Source: Blepharisma stoltei
Taxonomy: Eukaryota > Ciliophora > Heterotrichea > Heterotrichida > Blepharismidae
Assembly (NCBI GenBank): GCA_914767885.1
Contig: CAJZBQ010000031.1
Span: forward strand, 56,071-120,070
DNA: 64,000 nt
Reading direction: 5' to 3'
A program made the translations under genes and the position numbers. Numbering within the stretch: position 1 is the first letter of the stretch; every line of letters starts with the position of its first letter. Below, in pieces: positions 30,534 through 40,553 of this stretch. The notes below the pieces were generated by a model. That model ran no database searches. It was not told where the DNA came from and was given only the letters and a program-made list of their open reading frames with translations.

Positions 30534-31619
30534 TTAATAGCATTTTTGGTGAACCAGCCCAGGGCCGATTTCATTGTATTCTTCTTTTATCATCCAAAGG
30601 TGTTGAAAACTTGACAAAGAGCTCATCACGCAGCCTCCAAGCCAAGGCGAAAAAATCCTTTCAGGCTGAGCAGTTATCTCTATTGACTGATTAACTTTTC
30701 TACCCAAATCTGCATTAAGTCTATCTTTAATTCCTCCAAACATCGTGTTCCCTCCTGCAAGGACTATATTATTGAACATCATTCTCCTGACATCTTCTTC
30801 ACAAGCCATTATTGACTTATAGACAGCTTCATTAAATCCGTCACATTTCATATTAATTATTTCAGGCCTAAATAAAATTTCTGGGGCGTTTAGCCTTTCA
30901 CTGCCTAAGGTAAAAGCTGAGCCATCAGGTAGCTCATAAGAGACTTCGTCTTCGTAACTATAAAATTCATTATAAGGGTTTGCAGATATAAAACATAGCT
31001 TTTCTTTGATTTCTTGAATTATACTTCGGTTCAGTGAGCTTGATTTTTTTGATATAAGGCTTTCAAGGTGGCTGGTCACCTCTCTTCCGCCATAGTTAAG
31101 GACCTGAACTGACTGAGGGATCACGTATCCTTCATATATAGAAGAAACATGAGTCATCTCATACCCAGAATCAACCACAGAGCCAGTAGCATTCCCTGAG
31201 GCATATAAAGCAAGAACTGATGGGTTCGAAATATAAAGGGCCGGGACATTGTAAAGCTCAAACATAACTTGGGTCATCTTCTCACGGTATGCTTTTGGCG
31301 TCGAAATAGCTTCTGTCATTATAAAAGGGTGGGTTTCGGTCGCCACTTTTAGCTCATTATAGAACAAGTGGCTCCAAATCAGCTCGATTTCATGAGAAAA
31401 ATAGACCTGTCTTTCCATTATTGGGTACTGTATCGTGGAATATGTATTGGAATCCCCTTTATTTTTCACAGTTACAGTCTTACTTTCTTTAAAAAGTACC
31501 GAAGCTTGAGGAGTAGGGGTGCATTTCATTACGACATTAGGTCTCGGAAGGCTTGTGAAGCCAGCTTTGATAGAATATGACCCAGTGTCAACGACGATCG
31601 CCTGTGAACTTTCATCCAT
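30534..31619 (-). CDS. Divergent actin-related protein
   Basis: The actin fold motifs are recognisable: VVDTGSYSIKAGF (phosphate 1), MTEAISTPKAYREKMTQVMF, SVVDSGYEMTHV (phosphate 2), NNIVLAGGNTMFGG (adenosine loop) and FSPWLGGCVMSSL near the C-terminus. Spacing fits actin, but identity is visibly low, and the hydrophobic loop and C-terminal KCY differ. It could be an ARP or one of the many divergent ciliate actins. 361 residues, no insertion. Its start is only 38 bp from the start of the next, oppositely oriented gene. Confidence 0.85.
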   Translation of the reverse strand: MDESSQAIVVDTGSYSIKAGFTSLPRPNVVMKCTPTPQASVLFKESKTVTVKNKGDSNTYSTIQYPIMERQVYFSHEIELIWSHLFYNELKVATETHPFIMTEAISTPKAYREKMTQVMFELYNVPALYISNPSVLALYASGNATGSVVDSGYEMTHVSSIYEGYVIPQSVQVLNYGGREVTSHLESLISKKSSSLNRSIIQEIKEKLCFISANPYNEFYSYEDEVSYELPDGSAFTLGSERLNAPEILFRPEIINMKCDGFNEAVYKSIMACEEDVRRMMFNNIVLAGGNTMFGGIKDRLNADLGRKVNQSIEITAQPERIFSPWLGGCVMSSLSSFQHLWMIKEEYNEIGPGLVHQKCY

Positions 31620-31657
31620 TTTTTGTCTAGCATCTATAAAGAATTCCTATCATAAAT
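31620..31657. promoter_or_regulatory. 38-bp divergent promoter region
   Basis: The actin-like gene (start codon ending 31619) and a plus-strand gene (ATG at 31658) diverge from this stretch. Both promoters and 5' UTRs must fit here or overlap coding sequence. No TATA-like box stands out beyond AT-rich text. Confidence 0.5.
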
Positions 31658-31852
31658 ATGTCTGAAATCGAATGTTCAGGTGAGATGAAATTCGACATGT
31701 CTAAGTCAGAAATCTTACTAGAAACCCTAACAAATCTATTAAAAAAAACCCATGAATATTTTATTGACACCACAACTACACTGATGCACCATGATTTAGC
31801 CCACGATATCCCAGCTTCTAAAGTAAAAGTTACCTTGCAAAATGGAAAATAG
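31658..31852 (+). CDS. Small protein of unknown function (64 residues)
   Basis: MSEIECSGEMKFDMSKSEIL leads a helical, acidic protein ending LQNGK. Its stop overlaps the start of the next frame by 11 bases (ATGGAAAATAG). The two may be one protein broken by a frameshift or an intron I could not define. Confidence 0.45.
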   Translation: MSEIECSGEMKFDMSKSEILLETLTNLLKKTHEYFIDTTTTLMHHDLAHDIPASKVKVTLQNGK

Positions 31853-32186
31853 TGAGATTTACTTCAGCGCTTGCAAACAAGTAGGTAGAATCCAAAGGAA
31901 ACAAGAAAGCCAAGAGTCAACTATCACTGCAGAAGCCATTTGTGCGACGGAGACTTTGGACGATCCTTCTGTTATGCTTGAAATGATGGGGTATAAGACG
32001 ATCTCAAGCGTAACAAAAACAGGAAGCTTGTGAATAACAGAGTCAGGGACAAAGGTATTTTTGTACTCAAATCAGCAATTTTCATTTGTGTGTATTATTT
32101 GTGTTTGCTTGTCTAGTGATATAGATGAAGCATTTGGAAACATCAGAGAGCTTTTTCAACAAATATCTCAAAAGGTAAATAATTAA
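31842..32186 (+). CDS. Small protein of unknown function (about 114 residues)
   Basis: The frame MENSEIYFSACKQVGRIQRK runs through an in-frame UGA (GSLWITESGTK) and ends ELFQQISQKVNN. It has alternating beta-like hydrophobic runs (VFLYSNQQFSFVCIICVCLS), which would suit a small alpha/beta adaptor fold, but I cannot name a family. See the overlap with the preceding frame. Confidence 0.5.
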
Positions 32187-32256
32187 TAATTTAAGCAAGA
32201 AGAAAAGCCTGATATATAATTTATATATTAAATGATCGAAAATATTATTTTTATAA

Positions 32257-32592
32257 CTCCCCTCCGTGAGCGAACAACATCCTATTTTTTGCCCAAAAAA
32301 CTACCCTCCGTGAGCGAACGAACAAAATTTTTTATGAAAAAAAATAATTTGATATATATATAAATAATAATTAGTATAATGAAATTTATACCTAATTCTG
32401 TTTAATTTTGAACAAATTGCGTTTTAAAACATAAAATTTTACAAATTAATATTTGCTTTCCGATTTTATTAATTAAGATTTTTTAAAATTTTGAAAAAAA
32501 AATTTTCTATTAAATTTATATTTTAAAAAAACAAAAATTAACCCCCCTCCGTGAGCGAACAAGATTTTTTTGTTCGCTCACGGAGGGGGGGA
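32257..32592. mobile_element. MITE, CTCCGTGAGCGAAC family, intergenic, decayed right end
   Basis: The left TA is at 32255-32256. The right side has the GTTCGCTCACGGAGGGGGGG end, but then GAATGATTAT instead of AGTTA. The core matches the family with small deletions. It lies between genes, so precise removal is not tested. Confidence 0.75.
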
Positions 32593-32708
32593 ATGATTAT
32601 TTAATGGAAAAAAGCCAATTTTTAAACAAAATTATTCCTTTGTCAACAATTTCTTGGTTCGGCAGTTTTAAGAAGAGCGAATAATTACTTTTTTATCATA
32701 ACGTTATA

Positions 32709-33227
32709 ATGGCACAAAAAACACACTACTATTCCTTCGTAAGGCGGCAGCTTGAAAAAGCCCAGGTTAAAAAGCCGCACACGAATGTTTCACAACGACC
32801 TGCTTTTGAGTCAAGTCCTTTAGGATATACCTTACGAAGCAAGTCAAAGTTTAGCGAATCCGAATATCAGGAGAAAGAATTCGAGCGAGGACGATCATAC
32901 ACTCCTCCAATGCTTGATTCTAGGCCACTTCCTTCGCCTGATTTAAACGTAGAAAAGCAGCTACACTTCGAGACTCAAAGCAGTTTTCACGATTTCAGTA
33001 ACGACAAGGGATCATCCTTGCATGAGCAGATTCTCAGTCATTTGTCGTCTTTACAGTCTTTGAAAAATCTAATTGATTTGTTATACCAAACGGTTGCTTC
33101 GTGTGTTCCTGGGAGAACAGAGAAAGTGGAAGGACAGTGCAGTTATTGTGGATGCTGCTGTGGGAAAGCTGAAATTGATGCAAAATCTGAAGAGGATTAT
33201 TTAAGACAGGGATTAGATATGATATAA
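32709..33227 (+). CDS. Protein of unknown function with Cys cluster
   Basis: 172 residues. A Ser/Pro-rich, basic N-terminus (KKPHTNVSQRPAFESSPLGY; RSYTPPMLDSRPLPSP) leads to a helical stretch (LHEQILSHLSSLQSLKNLID) and a Cys cluster (CSYCGCCCGK) near the end. The cluster could bind metal or be lipidated. No insertion. The next gene's ATG follows 13 bp after the stop. Confidence 0.6.
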   Translation: MAQKTHYYSFVRRQLEKAQVKKPHTNVSQRPAFESSPLGYTLRSKSKFSESEYQEKEFERGRSYTPPMLDSRPLPSPDLNVEKQLHFETQSSFHDFSNDKGSSLHEQILSHLSSLQSLKNLIDLLYQTVASCVPGRTEKVEGQCSYCGCCCGKAEIDAKSEEDYLRQGLDMI

Positions 33228-33240
33228 CGCAGATCATCAA

Positions 33241-34734
33241 ATGGGAGGTCTATTTTGCAGTAGACTATTCCATCAAAGGTGTATGCCTCCTCCCCATTTA
33301 AATTGGAAAAAAAAACCTATGTTCCAATAGTTTTTTTAAAAAAATATATAGAATTTTTACTATTTTATTCCTATTTAAAAGGGTTAAGGCTTTAGTCTTG
33401 GCTGGCTTATGGATTTCTGCGACTCTATGCAATGAGCGATTAGGAGTAGTTTAATTTAGAATTAGCCTATGAATACCAAAATGTATTTTCATTGGTAGAT
33501 ACTATTCCCCTATGCTCAGGCCGAAACCAGTTTTTTAGTAGTAGAGGACACCCAAGGGTCCAAAGGGCATGCTGGCACATCCATTACAGTCCCCGGAAAG
33601 CAGTCAAAATCTACCTGGATTCACACTTGCTGAGGCTGTATTTATTTCCCAGCTTCGAGTCTTCCCAACTACTCTGCCAAGAAGGCAGGCTGACCGTGGC
33701 CATTTTAATGCACATCTGCAAAATCTGAGGAGGCCTGCAAGCTTATAAGGCTAGAATTTACAAATTTAGACTTAAAAAAGTGCTCCAAGTGTCAGCTGCT
33801 TTCACTTTTTCCTAATAACTCTTCACAGACAGCCTGCGAAATTTGTCTGCAGTCAAAGACAGCTCCAAAGCTGCTTAGCGATGGGCTTGGAATCACTATG
33901 AAAATTTCTCAAGAAAGCTCTGACGTTGCCGTGAGACCTAGAAGCCCTTCTCTTCAAAGCAATAAACCTCTCTCAGGAAACTTAGAACTAAAAATCGCAG
34001 GAAAATCAATAAAAATTGATATAGGTAGACAAGCGAACTATATACAAGTAATTTGCCCTCTCAGCCAGTCTAAGCGAAGGTCTTTATCTGGACATCAGCC
34101 AACGTCCCAGCAGCAAAACAACCCTAACCACTCCAAAGGAGGCAGCATCACTATTTTTGACAAGCCTTTTTCTCAAACAGAAACCCTCAAAGGCATCAGT
34201 TCTTTGCTTTCTTCTCAAACTCACCGATCCAGCTCATCCTCAAACCTATCCTCCCAAGGTCTAACAACTTGGGACGAAATCCAGCAAATCCTCAAAGAGC
34301 AGCTTAACACCTGTGAGTTTTCTACAGACCCCAAGCAGACCTGCCAGCAATATTTTTCAAAATATTTACCTATAGTCATCCTTTTGCTATCAGAAATTAA
34401 AGGCACTTTTCCGCTCCAGTCTAAGACCATTGAAGCCACATTTGAAGGGGTTCTGGCTCTATGTGACTTTATTTTAAAAGCCCAAAAGGATTCAGAAAAA
34501 AAAATGGACAGCTTAAACCAGCAGGCTCAATTAAGACTGGAAGAAAATATCATGTTAAAAGGCAAGCTTATGCAGTTACAGAATACCTTTAGAGAGCACG
34601 AGCTCAAAAGTGAAGAAAAAATCGAACAAATGAACGCTTTGGTCAAAAAATATGAAAACCTGCTAGATATGTATAGAAAAGAGCTCGCCACTCATAATAA
34701 ATTGAGCGTAATTAAGGAAGAGCTTCAGGAGTAA
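33241..34734 (+). CDS. Coiled-coil protein with CxxC pairs, split by two IESs
   Basis: The frame MGGLFCSRLFHQRC is joined across 33284-33386 to KALVLAGLWISATLC, then across 33432-33707 to TSAKSEEACKLIRLEF. It continues through two CxxC pairs (KKCSKCQLL, ACEICLQSK), a Ser-rich linker and a C-terminal coiled coil (around LQNTFREHELKSEEKIEQMN). The N-terminal MGG..C could be acylated. No family recognised. The two upstream joins are inferred; the part from 33720 on is firm. Confidence 0.6.
33284..33386. mobile_element. Short TA-flanked element with CCTCCCCATTTAAATTGG end
   Basis: TA at 33282-33283 and 33385-33386; ends TGCCTCCTCCCCATTTAAAT and CCTATTTAAAAGGGT resemble the 23052 element. 103 bp. 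Removal leaves the host frame open (HQRCKALVLAG). Confidence 0.55.
33432..33707 (-). mobile_element. Retroposon-like IES, ATGCA duplication
   Basis: On the minus strand it begins TTAAAATGGCCACGGTCAGC like other members. ATGCA flanks it at 33427-33431 and 33708-33712. Removal gives SATLCTSAKSEEACK in frame. 276 bp. Confidence 0.6.
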
Positions 34735-34753
34735 TTAATGTTTAATTAGTAAA

Positions 34754-36591
34754 TTATGTGAATTGATATAGAGACACGATAAGTCCGAAGGTAAAATACA
34801 AGGAAAGGAGCAGCTTTGCGTGCAGTTTTGTGATTAGGCCTCTGAAGAAACTTCCGAATAGGAGAGAAGTTAGGATAGAGGCGATTAAGCAGCAGCCTGA
34901 GATTGCGACCACTGCGTGGTCGTACATGCTAAAGGAGATTGGTCCTGCGCTGCTGCTGATAATGAGAGCTATGCCAAATCCTACTAAGGTGTTGAAGAGA
35001 GGACCTGCAAAGCAAGCAGTCATGGCTGTTTGGTTAAGACCAAGCTTGGCTATTGCAGGATTCGCATAAAAGTCCCCAGCAGAGTTACCCCAAGCAAGCA
35101 TAGTCATACCTAACTCCCCTTAGCGAAAAAAAAAATAATTATTAAATAAAGTTTTTTTTAAAAAAATTAACCCCCTCAGGGGAGTAAGAATTCAGCTGGA
35201 ATCCCACTCAGCAGTCCAGCTAAGCTCAATAAATCAACCATATATAGTATCCCCACTCTTATGGACTCCATTCTCAATGCCTCCCTAGGAGATCCAAGGC
35301 TTGATAAATTAACCTTAAATTGACAAATCTATAGATTTGTGAATTTGAGGGTTGGTTTCACAAAAATTAAGTTTTCAAATTAAACCCAAGGATATTGAGG
35401 TATCAAGACTATAGGAGTCCATAGTGTGCCAACACAATACCCACAAATAGTGCAAATCCACAAAATTGACATTAAAAATGCCACAATTGTCAAAACACCA
35501 TTATAATTCGGCGGAATTGACACTTTACTCGTACACCAGACCCATACACACAAAAAGACCCCAATTATAAGCGAAGGAATCCAAACATGCACCCCAAATA
35601 CTGTCTCAGTGATTCCTGCTTAATAATTACATTCTTGAGTCGTCAAAACAAAAAATATCGAAGCAAGAGGCATCATAACTGCATAAGACCTATTCCAGTT
35701 CTCTTCTATATAATAAGGAATCGTTAGCTTCTGTAGAAATTGTATAGGGAATATAATAATATATCGTGCTTTTTCAAAAAACGTCATTGAGGAAAACTCT
35801 GTCTGTTCTTTTTGCAAAAAATAGCGGAATTTGATTAAGCTCCATTGCAAGTTGGACACTATAGAATGGGGAGGTCTCCCGTGGACCTGTGTGATTTGGA
35901 TCTGAGGAATCGTGCTTGCTATATAGTCCTCAATGATTTCGCAGGACTCAATTCGGTTGCTTTCTAAAACAGGCAGCTCTAATGAGTCAAACGCTGATAA
36001 AGCTTTTTTTTCTTTTTCTGTATAAATCACTATACAAACATAAACTGTGTAAAGCAAAGGGAATAAACATGCTTGAAAAAGTGAGATTTCGCCTATAAGC
36101 CCATATATCAGGATTGTAGACACAGTCAATAACAGAAATCCAGCATCTCGAAATAGCTTAGAAAGCACAATGTGGGATTCCCCGCCTTCTATGACTACAA
36201 AATAAAGCACCACAGAGTTCACGAAAAGTGCGCCTCCAAACAGAGCACCCAATGCAAGGAAAATCTTCAGCTTTTGTGCTGCGAGAATTGATGAAAATAC
36301 ATCAGGTGCTCCATTGCCAAAGGCCAAAAGAGTGATTCCTGCAAGCGTTGGGGACAGTTTTAGCTTGCTGGCGATATAGGAGAGGGATGGAGAAAAGTAT
36401 TGGTCAGCTATTGTTCCTAATGTAGTAATAAATAGTCAAAATAGTATGAGCTAGGTAGGCTTTACCATTAAAATAAGCGAAAAAGGGTTTCCATTGAGAC
36501 TGCAGAAATAAAATTGGAAAATCCAGCTGCAGTTGTCGATTGTGTAGCCACAGTGGTCTTTTGCATTATAGACATCTTCGCATTCTGCCAT
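34754..36591 (-). CDS. Sodium/calcium exchanger family protein (NCX/NCKX/NCLX-like)
   Basis: Both alpha repeats are present: LAFGNGAPDVFSSI in the first half and LAWGNSAGDFYANPAIAKLG in the second. These carry the ion-binding Asn and Asp residues. Around ten membrane segments are visible, with a cytosolic loop (EKEKKALSAFDSLELP ... ) between the halves. Ca2+ is exchanged for Na+ (or Na+ plus K+) across a membrane. Two 15-nt introns (35616-35630, 36451-36465) and two IESs (35113-35186, 35245-35439) must be removed; joins are ICTICGYMVDLLSLAG and IPAEFLGMTMLAWG. The start at 36591 opens MAECEDVYNAKDHCGYTIDN. Confidence 0.87.
35113..35186. mobile_element. 74-bp miniature MITE-like IES
   Basis: TA at 35111-35112 and 35185-35186; ends ACTCCCCTTAGCG and CCCTCAGGGGAGT. 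It keeps only the outer ends and a stub of core of the CTCCG family. Removal joins PAEFL to GMTMLAWGN, inside the second exchanger repeat. Confidence 0.82.
35245..35439. repeat. Palindromic TA-flanked IES (195 bp)
   Basis: Arms around ACTCTTATGGACTCC and GGAGTCCATAGTGTG pair, and the pairing continues inward imperfectly through AAATTGA blocks. Removal joins ILWICTICGY to MVDLLSLAG, as expected for a membrane helix continuing into the next. Confidence 0.8.
35616..35630 (-). other. 15-nt intron splitting a UGA Trp codon
   Basis: Minus-strand GTAATTATTAAGCAG. After splicing, T plus GA makes UGA = Trp, giving TTQEWITETVFG. Confidence 0.88.
36451..36465 (-). other. 15-nt intron in exchanger gene
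   Basis: Minus-strand GTAAAGCCTACCTAG. Splicing joins SLILM to LILFWLFITT in the first membrane region. Confidence 0.9.
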
Positions 36592-36763
36592 TTTAAATGA
36601 AATTACTACAGCTTTGGCTGTCTAGTTCTGATGCAGGTTAGAGACAAAGGTATTATATTCATAAAATAAAGAATAGCTTTGAAAATGCCAGCATGCTAAA
36701 ATATTTATATTATAAGACTTCTTTTATCATCTGAAATTATTTTATTTTATCTATATTATTCTA

Positions 36764-38419
36764 ATGAATTTAGGCAGAGACAACTTAATAGGCCAACAGA
36801 TTACTTTTGACTCTGGGCCACTAGAAATCCTCTCTATCCTTCACAAGACCTCGGGCTCTAACATTCTCCTTGGAAAAGATCTTCAGAACAACCAATTCGT
36901 CATCAAGCACATCCCATTCTACATGTCCCACTTCCAAGAAATGTACTACCGCGAGTTCACCAACCTCTGCATCGTTGGAAACCACCCTAATATCCTCAAT
37001 CTGCTTGAAAAAACCATCGCTCAAGGCAGCACACAGTACGGCGCCATCAAATTTGAGTATTGTCAGAAAGGAAACTTATATGACCTTATGCAAAACCATG
37101 ACCTAAACGAAGACCAGATTCTTTTTATACTAAAAGACTTATTGTCAGCCATTATAAAGCTGCAGGACAGCGGAATTGTGCATAGAGACATAAATCCTAG
37201 CAATATTTTGGTTACTGATAGCTATGGTTTCAAACTTGGAGACTTCGGAAGCTCGCTTAGACTAGAAGAAGCAAAAGCATCGCCAGGGCCTGTGGTATTG
37301 GGGAATGTAGAAAAATACACCCATCCTGTGTATAGACCTCCTGATTTTGGCACTGATTTTGATTTGGGGAAAATTGACGTCTGGGGAGTAGGGTGTACTC
37401 TTTATTTTATGATTTTCAGAGAAATGCCTTTTTCCACTGAAGAAACACTAAAAAGAGAAGTTTCTTTATCAGTGCAGCTACAAGAGATCTTAAACTTGTG
37501 CCTAGAGCCAAACCCTGCTGAAAGACCAGCACCTAGAGCAGTCCTCAGCAGACTCACAAATTGAAAAATCCCATCTGGCTTAGATCTATCAAGCCCAAGC
37601 CCTGAAAAAATCGAATTTAAAAAACTGAGAAGCTCTATCAGTTTCTGCTTAAATAAGTCTTTAGAAGTCAGCGATAAGTGCCCTGACCTTTATTATTTGC
37701 ATCATGTCCTTTTAAGTGCTTGGAATAAGCCTGAAACAGTAATGAAATTTTATAGCCAGCTAAAAGACACCAATAAATCCTTGACTGTGACCTCAGTAAA
37801 ACTTTTGATACTTCTCCATAGGTATTTGATTTCAGGACCTAGTGAAGTCCTTACTATTGAGCCTGGGCCAAAGGCAATTTTAGAATCATTACTTTTACTT
37901 TGGACAAATAAGGAAAAAGACCCTAGTGACCAGTATCACTGTGATTATTTTTGTGGGCTGGTTAGGCAGATGTGTAGAGTGCTGCTTGATAAACTGGAAA
38001 TTCATCAGAAAACGTCGTCACTAGGCAACTGGAAAATGACGCTGCAGCCTCAACATTTGAGGGATACTATGGAATATTTGAGGAAAATTGTGAGAATATG
38101 TGATGGGCTGCTTATTGGGGTTAATAATTTAAGCCAGTTAATGAATTTTCTGATAATGCAACTTGTAGAAGAATGCCAGAGGCTATCGATGCTGATGGAG
38201 ACAACTTTTAAGCCGATTGCAAGCCAATGTCCGAATGAGTACCGATACTTCACAGAACTTTCTGCAAAAATTTCAAATCTTGCCTCAACTCAGGCTGAAA
38301 AAAGCCTTCAGCCTGCACCGTCTGAGAATAAAGGAAAATTCTACTCACAGCAAGGAAAAATTTTGCTGACCCATAAAAGTCCTTCACCGTTGCATAGTCG
38401 AGGAGAAATTAAGCCTTAG
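36764..38419 (+). CDS. NAK-like protein kinase fused to an ANTH domain
   Basis: Residues 1-266 form a kinase domain: VIKH (Lys), HRDINPSNILV, GDFGSSLRL and YRPPDF followed by KIDVWGVGCTLYFMIF. The GAK/AAK1 (NAK) type is suggested by the lack of a TPE-like lip and by short loops. After an in-frame UGA, a helical domain follows with the ANTH signature (HHVLLSAWNKPETVMKFYSQ, LTVTSVKLLILLHRYLISGP), as in AP180/CALM, which bind PI(4,5)P2 and clathrin. NAK kinases phosphorylate clathrin adaptors, so both halves point to endocytosis. The catalytic loop has HRDINPSN instead of HRDLKPEN. Complete; no IES. Confidence 0.83.
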
Positions 38420-38654
38420 TTAGTTACTAAGACTTATCGAGAAATTTGCTGTAATTATATAAGGACTATCTATGCCCCGGCAGTTAGGTAAGTCTCTTGG
38501 CCATACCGCCATTGAAAATTCAAAAGGACTTTTCTGTAGACTCTCAGTCAAAATGGAAATCCATAGACCCTGTACACCTTGTGCCTAATACAGGAATTAA
38601 AAGGTGGTAGCCACGTCATTTTAATATACCGGAGAAGTCAAGCCAGTAAAGCCA

Positions 38655-40495
38655 ATGCATAATATCCGATACCAATCACCTATGAGAGACAACTTGCCTT
38701 CTCCTCAGCTAAAAGCTCCATCAGATGCCTTAAACGAACTTATGGGCTTTGACGTGAAGCCGAAACCTGAAGATTCCAACATGCCCCCTATGATGCCTAC
38801 TCCAACCTGGCAGGCTCCCAACCAAAATAACATCGTTGAATCAAGGTGGCTCCTAACCCGTGACGACGTCCAACTCGGCAAAATTCTAGGTTCTGGTGCC
38901 AGCTGCACCGTCTACAAAGGAAAATACAAACGAACCCCAGTCGCTATCAAAATGATGCGAGACACCTTCATGGGCCAATCCCTAAAAAAAGAATTCGAGC
39001 GTGAAGTTACCGCAATGATGAGACTGAGACATCCAAATTTAGTAATGTTCATGGGAGCTTGTGCAGAGCCTCAAATGATCATAGTCTCTGAGTTCTGTGG
39101 AGGCGAAACTCTATTTAAGCTGCTTCACGAGAAGAAAAACATTATGTTGTCATGAAAACAAAAGCTTAAAATGATGAAAGACGTGGCCAGAGGAATGTTT
39201 TACCTTCATGACAATAACCCTCCTATTTTGCATAGAGACCTAAAAAGCTTGAATTTGTTGCTGCTAGACGAAGTCGCCTCTCCTAATGATAAAATCATGG
39301 TAAAAATAACAGACTTCGGGGTCGCAAGAGCAATGGACGAGAGCGGGAAAATGACGGGACAGATGGGGACTTGCCACTGGATGGCTCCAGAAGTGATCAA
39401 TAATCAGCCATATACGCTTGCAGCTGATATATACTCGTTTGCAATTGTCATGTGGGAAATTGTAGTCAGAGAAACTCCTTATAGAGATATTAATCCGGTG
39501 ACTATTCCTATGAGAGTTGTCAAAGGGGAAAGGCCGAACCTGAGCGTGATTCCTTCAACCTGTCCTGATATCGTCAAAGACATTATCAGAGCCTCCTGGG
39601 GGTTACTTCACACGACCCTATTTCATAACGACTATTTTTTTGGCCTATTTTTTTGGCCTATTTTTGTTTGCCTATTTTTTTTTTTGCCTATTCTTTTTGG
39701 CCTATTTGGCCTATTTTTTTTCACCTATTTTTTTTTGGCCTAATTTTTTTTTCCTATTCTTTTTGGCCTATTTTTTTTGCCCATTTTTTTTTTGCCTATT
39801 TTTTTTGCCCATTTTTTTTGCCTTTTTTTTGGCCTACTTGTTTTAGCCTATAATTTTTTCGACTATATTTTTTGCATAGGCTCATTCATGAAGCTGCTGA
39901 GAGAACTACAAACCTTATTGAGAAACGGAGACATTTCCTTACGCGATTAATTATGAGTAAATTAAGAGGAAAAAATCCAATTAAATCTAAAATTCTCGAA
40001 ATTTAAAAAGCCATGAATAAGTATTCATCGAGTAAGAAATCTGTTAAGGGTGCATTTTTTGTTGGTTTAATCGTTTAAAATAAATAAAAAATTATATAAA
40101 AATAATTAGTATAGAATTAGGCCCAAATACTAGTAAAAAATTGCCAAAAAAAAGGCAAAAAAAATAGGCCAAAAAAATTTAGGCAAAAAAAAATAGGCAA
40201 AAAAAAATAGGCCAAAAAAATAGGCCAAAAAAATAGGGCCAAAAAAATAGGCCAAAAAAATAGGCCAAAAAAATAGGCCAAAAAAAAATAGGCCAAAAAA
40301 AAATAAGCCCAAAAAAAAAATAAGCCAAAAAAAATAGACCAAAAAAAATAAGCCAAAAAAAAAATAGGTTAAAAAAATAGTCGTTATGGAATAGTCGTCG
40401 TGTGAAGATACGCCTCCTGGGACCCAATTCCATCAAAGAGACCTACCTTTGCGCAGATTCTGGATGCTCTGGATTCCCTTGATCCAGATTTATAG
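38655..40495 (+). CDS. Raf/MLK-like protein kinase split by an 811-bp element
   Basis: After a Pro-rich N-terminus the TKL-type kinase domain runs GSGASCTVYKGKYKRTPVAIK, RHPNLVMFMGAC, HRDLKSLNLLL, DFGVAR, GTCHWMAPEV and YSFAIVMWEIV. These are Raf/CTR1-like signatures. The frame breaks after IIRASW and resumes, past the insertion at 39601-40411, with DPIPSKRPTFAQILDALDSL, the normal end of such a domain. The start at 38655 is uncertain: the upstream 200 bp (38440-38640) look repetitive and could hide an insertion in a longer N-terminus. Three insertion-proof features are an in-frame UGA Trp (IMLSWKQK), the TAG stop at 40493 and an uninterrupted catalytic core. Confidence 0.87.
39601..40411. 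mobile_element. TIR element with GGCCTATTTTTTT minisatellite arms, copy 1
   Basis: GCCTCCTGGG at 39591-39600 is repeated at 40412-40421, a 10-bp target duplication. The ends are inverted repeats about 45 bases long containing TTCACACGAC and TATTTCATAACGACTATTTT. The left arm then holds tandem TTTTTTTGGCCTA units (39640-39850) and the right arm the complement (about 40140-40380). The centre (39860-40080) is AT-rich and unique. Deleting it with one repeat joins ASW to DPIPSKRP in the kinase. Confidence 0.88.
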
Positions 40496-40553
40496 ATATT
40501 TAAGATTTCTTTTTAAACCTACTGGAAAATTAATGTAATTTCGCGAATTATAA

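Noticed and set aside
40117-40436. Hydrophobic open frames rich in FFxLFFW on both sides of 40 kb
   Set aside because: They come from the tandem GGCCTATTTTTTT units and have no start, conservation or plausible composition.
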